Shown here piece after piece: positions 62,829 through 64,000 of a stretch of 64,000 nucleotides of DNA. Every line of letters starts with the position of its first letter. Position 1 is the first letter of the stretch. The DNA lies in NCBI RefSeq assembly GCF_004403305.1, contig NZ_SOHE01000053.1, positions 268,994-332,993 of the forward strand. Direction: 5' to 3'. The notes under the pieces were generated by a model. The model saw only the letters and a program-made list of their open reading frames with translations, was not told the origin of the DNA and ran no database searches. Source of the stretch: Cryobacterium frigoriphilum. Lineage in GTDB: Bacteria; Actinomycetota; Actinomycetes; Actinomycetales; Microbacteriaceae. A program made the position numbers and the translations under genes.

Positions 62829-63686
62829 ATGACGGAGCCTCGTACCGATCACCGCGACGATTTCTCCTCCTATCAGGCCGACGATGAACTCGTCACCGGA
62901 GAGGCGGTCGCCCTCGATGTGCGCCCGGCCGGCGTGATCCTGCGGGCAGCCGGAACGATCATCGACTGGGTCGCGTATCTGCTGCTCTATCTGTTGCTCG
63001 CGCTCGCGGTCACCGCCGTAGCCGGTCAGTACCTGGACGCCGCGCTCTCGCAGGCGCTGATGATCGTTGGTCTCGTGGTCTCGGTACTGATTGCGCCGAT
63101 GATCGTGGAGGTCGCCACGGGCGGCCGGTCCCTGGGGCGGCTGGCGATCGGCGCACGGATCGTGCGCGACGATGGCGGAGCCATCCAGCTGCGTCATGCC
63201 TTCATTCGTGCGCTCGTCGGTCTGCTGGAGATCTACATGACTTTCGGCGGCATAGCCGTCACGACGGGGCTGCTCAACAGCCGTTCCAAGCGGCTCGGTG
63301 ACCTTTTGGCCGGCACCTACAGCCAGAATGAGCGTGTCTCCAGGCACACGCCGGCCGTGCACAGCGTGCCCGTCGAGCTGGCCCAGTGGGCCCAGACGGT
63401 TGACATTGTGCGTTTACCGGATGCTCTCTCCCGCCGGGTCTCGCAGTTTCTCGGCCAGTCCGCCAAGCTGTCCCCCGACTCGCGCACCCGAATCGCTGAC
63501 GGCCTCGTTGCCGAGGTTTCACGGTTCGTTTCGCCCTTGCCGCAGGCGCCGGCCGAAGCCTTTCTGCTGGCCGTGACCGCCGTGCGCCGTGACCGCGAGT
63601 ACGCCGCCCTGCTGCTGGAACAGCAGCGCTTGGGCCGCCTGGCCCCGGTGCTCACGGGCCTCCCGCACGGCTTCCCCACCCGTTGA
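62829..63686 (+). CDS. RDD family membrane protein
   Basis: A 285-residue protein. The RDD domain (about residues 30-165) starts DVRPAGVILRAAGTIIDW and has three or four helices with GRSLGRLAIGARIVRDDGG. A cytosolic C-terminus of about 115 residues follows. ATG 62829 is chosen because the upstream frame would overlap the divergent spoIIM promoter. SpoIIM/RDD pairs are conserved neighbours in Actinobacteria. Confidence 0.9.
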   Translation: MTEPRTDHRDDFSSYQADDELVTGEAVALDVRPAGVILRAAGTIIDWVAYLLLYLLLALAVTAVAGQYLDAALSQALMIVGLVVSVLIAPMIVEVATGGRSLGRLAIGARIVRDDGGAIQLRHAFIRALVGLLEIYMTFGGIAVTTGLLNSRSKRLGDLLAGTYSQNERVSRHTPAVHSVPVELAQWAQTVDIVRLPDALSRRVSQFLGQSAKLSPDSRTRIADGLVAEVSRFVSPLPQAPAEAFLLAVTAVRRDREYAALLLEQQRLGRLAPVLTGLPHGFPTR

Positions 63687-63872
63687 CCCCACGCCTCCTC
63701 CCCTGCCCGGGGCGGCCCTGCCGTGCCCCGGATGGAGTGTGGGTGCATACGTTCCCTGGCCTTGACTGGAGTGTCGGTGCGTACGGGTGTCGAGTTGTGG
63801 GTGGTCTGTGGGGCGAGCCGTGGGTTCCCACACGACCCCTCTCACTCTGGTTTGAACAGGTAGTTAAACCAA

Positions 63873-63900
63873 GAAAGGCCACCCCGTGGGGTGGCCTTTC
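63873..63900 (-). terminator. intrinsic terminator of the rRNA operon
   Basis: GAAAGGCCACCCC and GGGGTGGCCTTTC form a perfect 13-base stem with a two-base centre, 21 bases after the 5S 3' end. On the minus strand TTGGTTT follows. Confidence 0.85.
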
Positions 63901-63920
63901 CTGTTGTTTCTCAAGTTAAG

Positions 63921-64000
63921 TCCGGCGGTGTCCTACTCTCCCACAGGGTCCCCCCTGCAGTACCATCGGCGCAAAGAGTCTTAGCTTCCGGGTTCGGAAT
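63921..64000 (-). rRNA. rrf: 5S ribosomal RNA, 3' part
   Basis: The minus strand reads the 3' portion of 5S rRNA: GATGGTACTGC, GGGAGAGTAGGACACCGCC and the terminal GGA. The gene continues past the window edge. Presumably 23S and 16S genes lie beyond, so this is the tail of an rrn operon. Confidence 0.95.

Overview
The window is a high-G+C chromosomal segment from an actinobacterium, most probably a member of the Microbacteriaceae (genus not resolved). Support comes from the mtrA-mtrB-lpqB block, a WhiB1-type iron-sulfur protein, a SigR/RsrA-type sigma/anti-sigma pair, a fused 2-oxoglutarate decarboxylase (Kgd), a GuaB1-type IMPDH-like enzyme and a long-form HPF next to secA. From about 31.6 to 55.8 kb the gene content follows, with insertions and rearrangement, the order I recall for the M. 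tuberculosis Rv3219-Rv3246c region (rshA-sigH, aroA-rsgA, whiB1/pdtaS, Rv3235-like, secA, hpf, comF, lpqB, mtrB, mtrA). No prophage, IS element, CRISPR array or tRNA was found. The window ends inside a 5S rRNA gene on the minus strand.

Layout. 0-1.6 kb: ung and an S51 peptidase-like gene. 1.7-10.2 kb: a complete propionate module. A GntR/FCD regulator and prpD-prpB-prpC lie on the minus strand; prpE, a DUF485 protein and an ActP-type symporter lie on the plus strand. Between them are two TGTATACA operators. 10.2-15.2 kb: intergenic palindromes, an SDR, an acyltransferase, then metY-metX with hairpins at both control points. 15.3-18.4 kb: a histidine kinase, a membrane protein that looks like a degenerate sensor, and a LuxR-type regulator. 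18.5-25.1 kb: an MFS transporter, a thiamine-binding-like protein, a GT87 mannosyltransferase-like protein, NAD(P)HX dehydratase, and two CNNM/CorC-type ion transporters preceded by a proline-rich leader ORF. 25.1-31.4 kb: guaB1, kgd and a two-domain VOC protein. 31.5-40.2 kb: rsrA-sigR, aroA-rsgA-lipoprotein-bcp, whiB1 and pdtaS. 40.2-46.9 kb: a taurine/nitrate-type ABC transporter, an orphan CpaE/SAF pair, a small HTH protein and two conserved small proteins. 47-55.8 kb: secA, hpf, comF-like, lpqB, mtrB, mtrA. 55.9-63.7 kb: an overlapping operon of a membrane protein, DUF4129, DUF4350, MoxR and DUF58, then convergent spoIIM-like and an RDD gene.

How the parts work together. The 1.7-10.2 kb block should import short-chain carboxylates, activate propionate and run it through the methylcitrate cycle under one local regulator. 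metX and metY make homocysteine from homoserine. SigR/RsrA, WhiB1, PdtaS and MtrAB-LpqB are stress and envelope regulators. The MoxR/DUF58/DUF4129/SpoIIM/RDD cluster is a widespread but poorly understood membrane-associated chaperone-type system.

The least expected signals are: a 36-codon proline-rich leader peptide whose stop overlaps the start of the first CNNM gene; a lipoprotein whose signal peptide begins upstream of any ATG/GTG/TTG codon; hairpins that bury the ribosome binding sites of metY and the S51 gene; and at least three families of intergenic palindromes.
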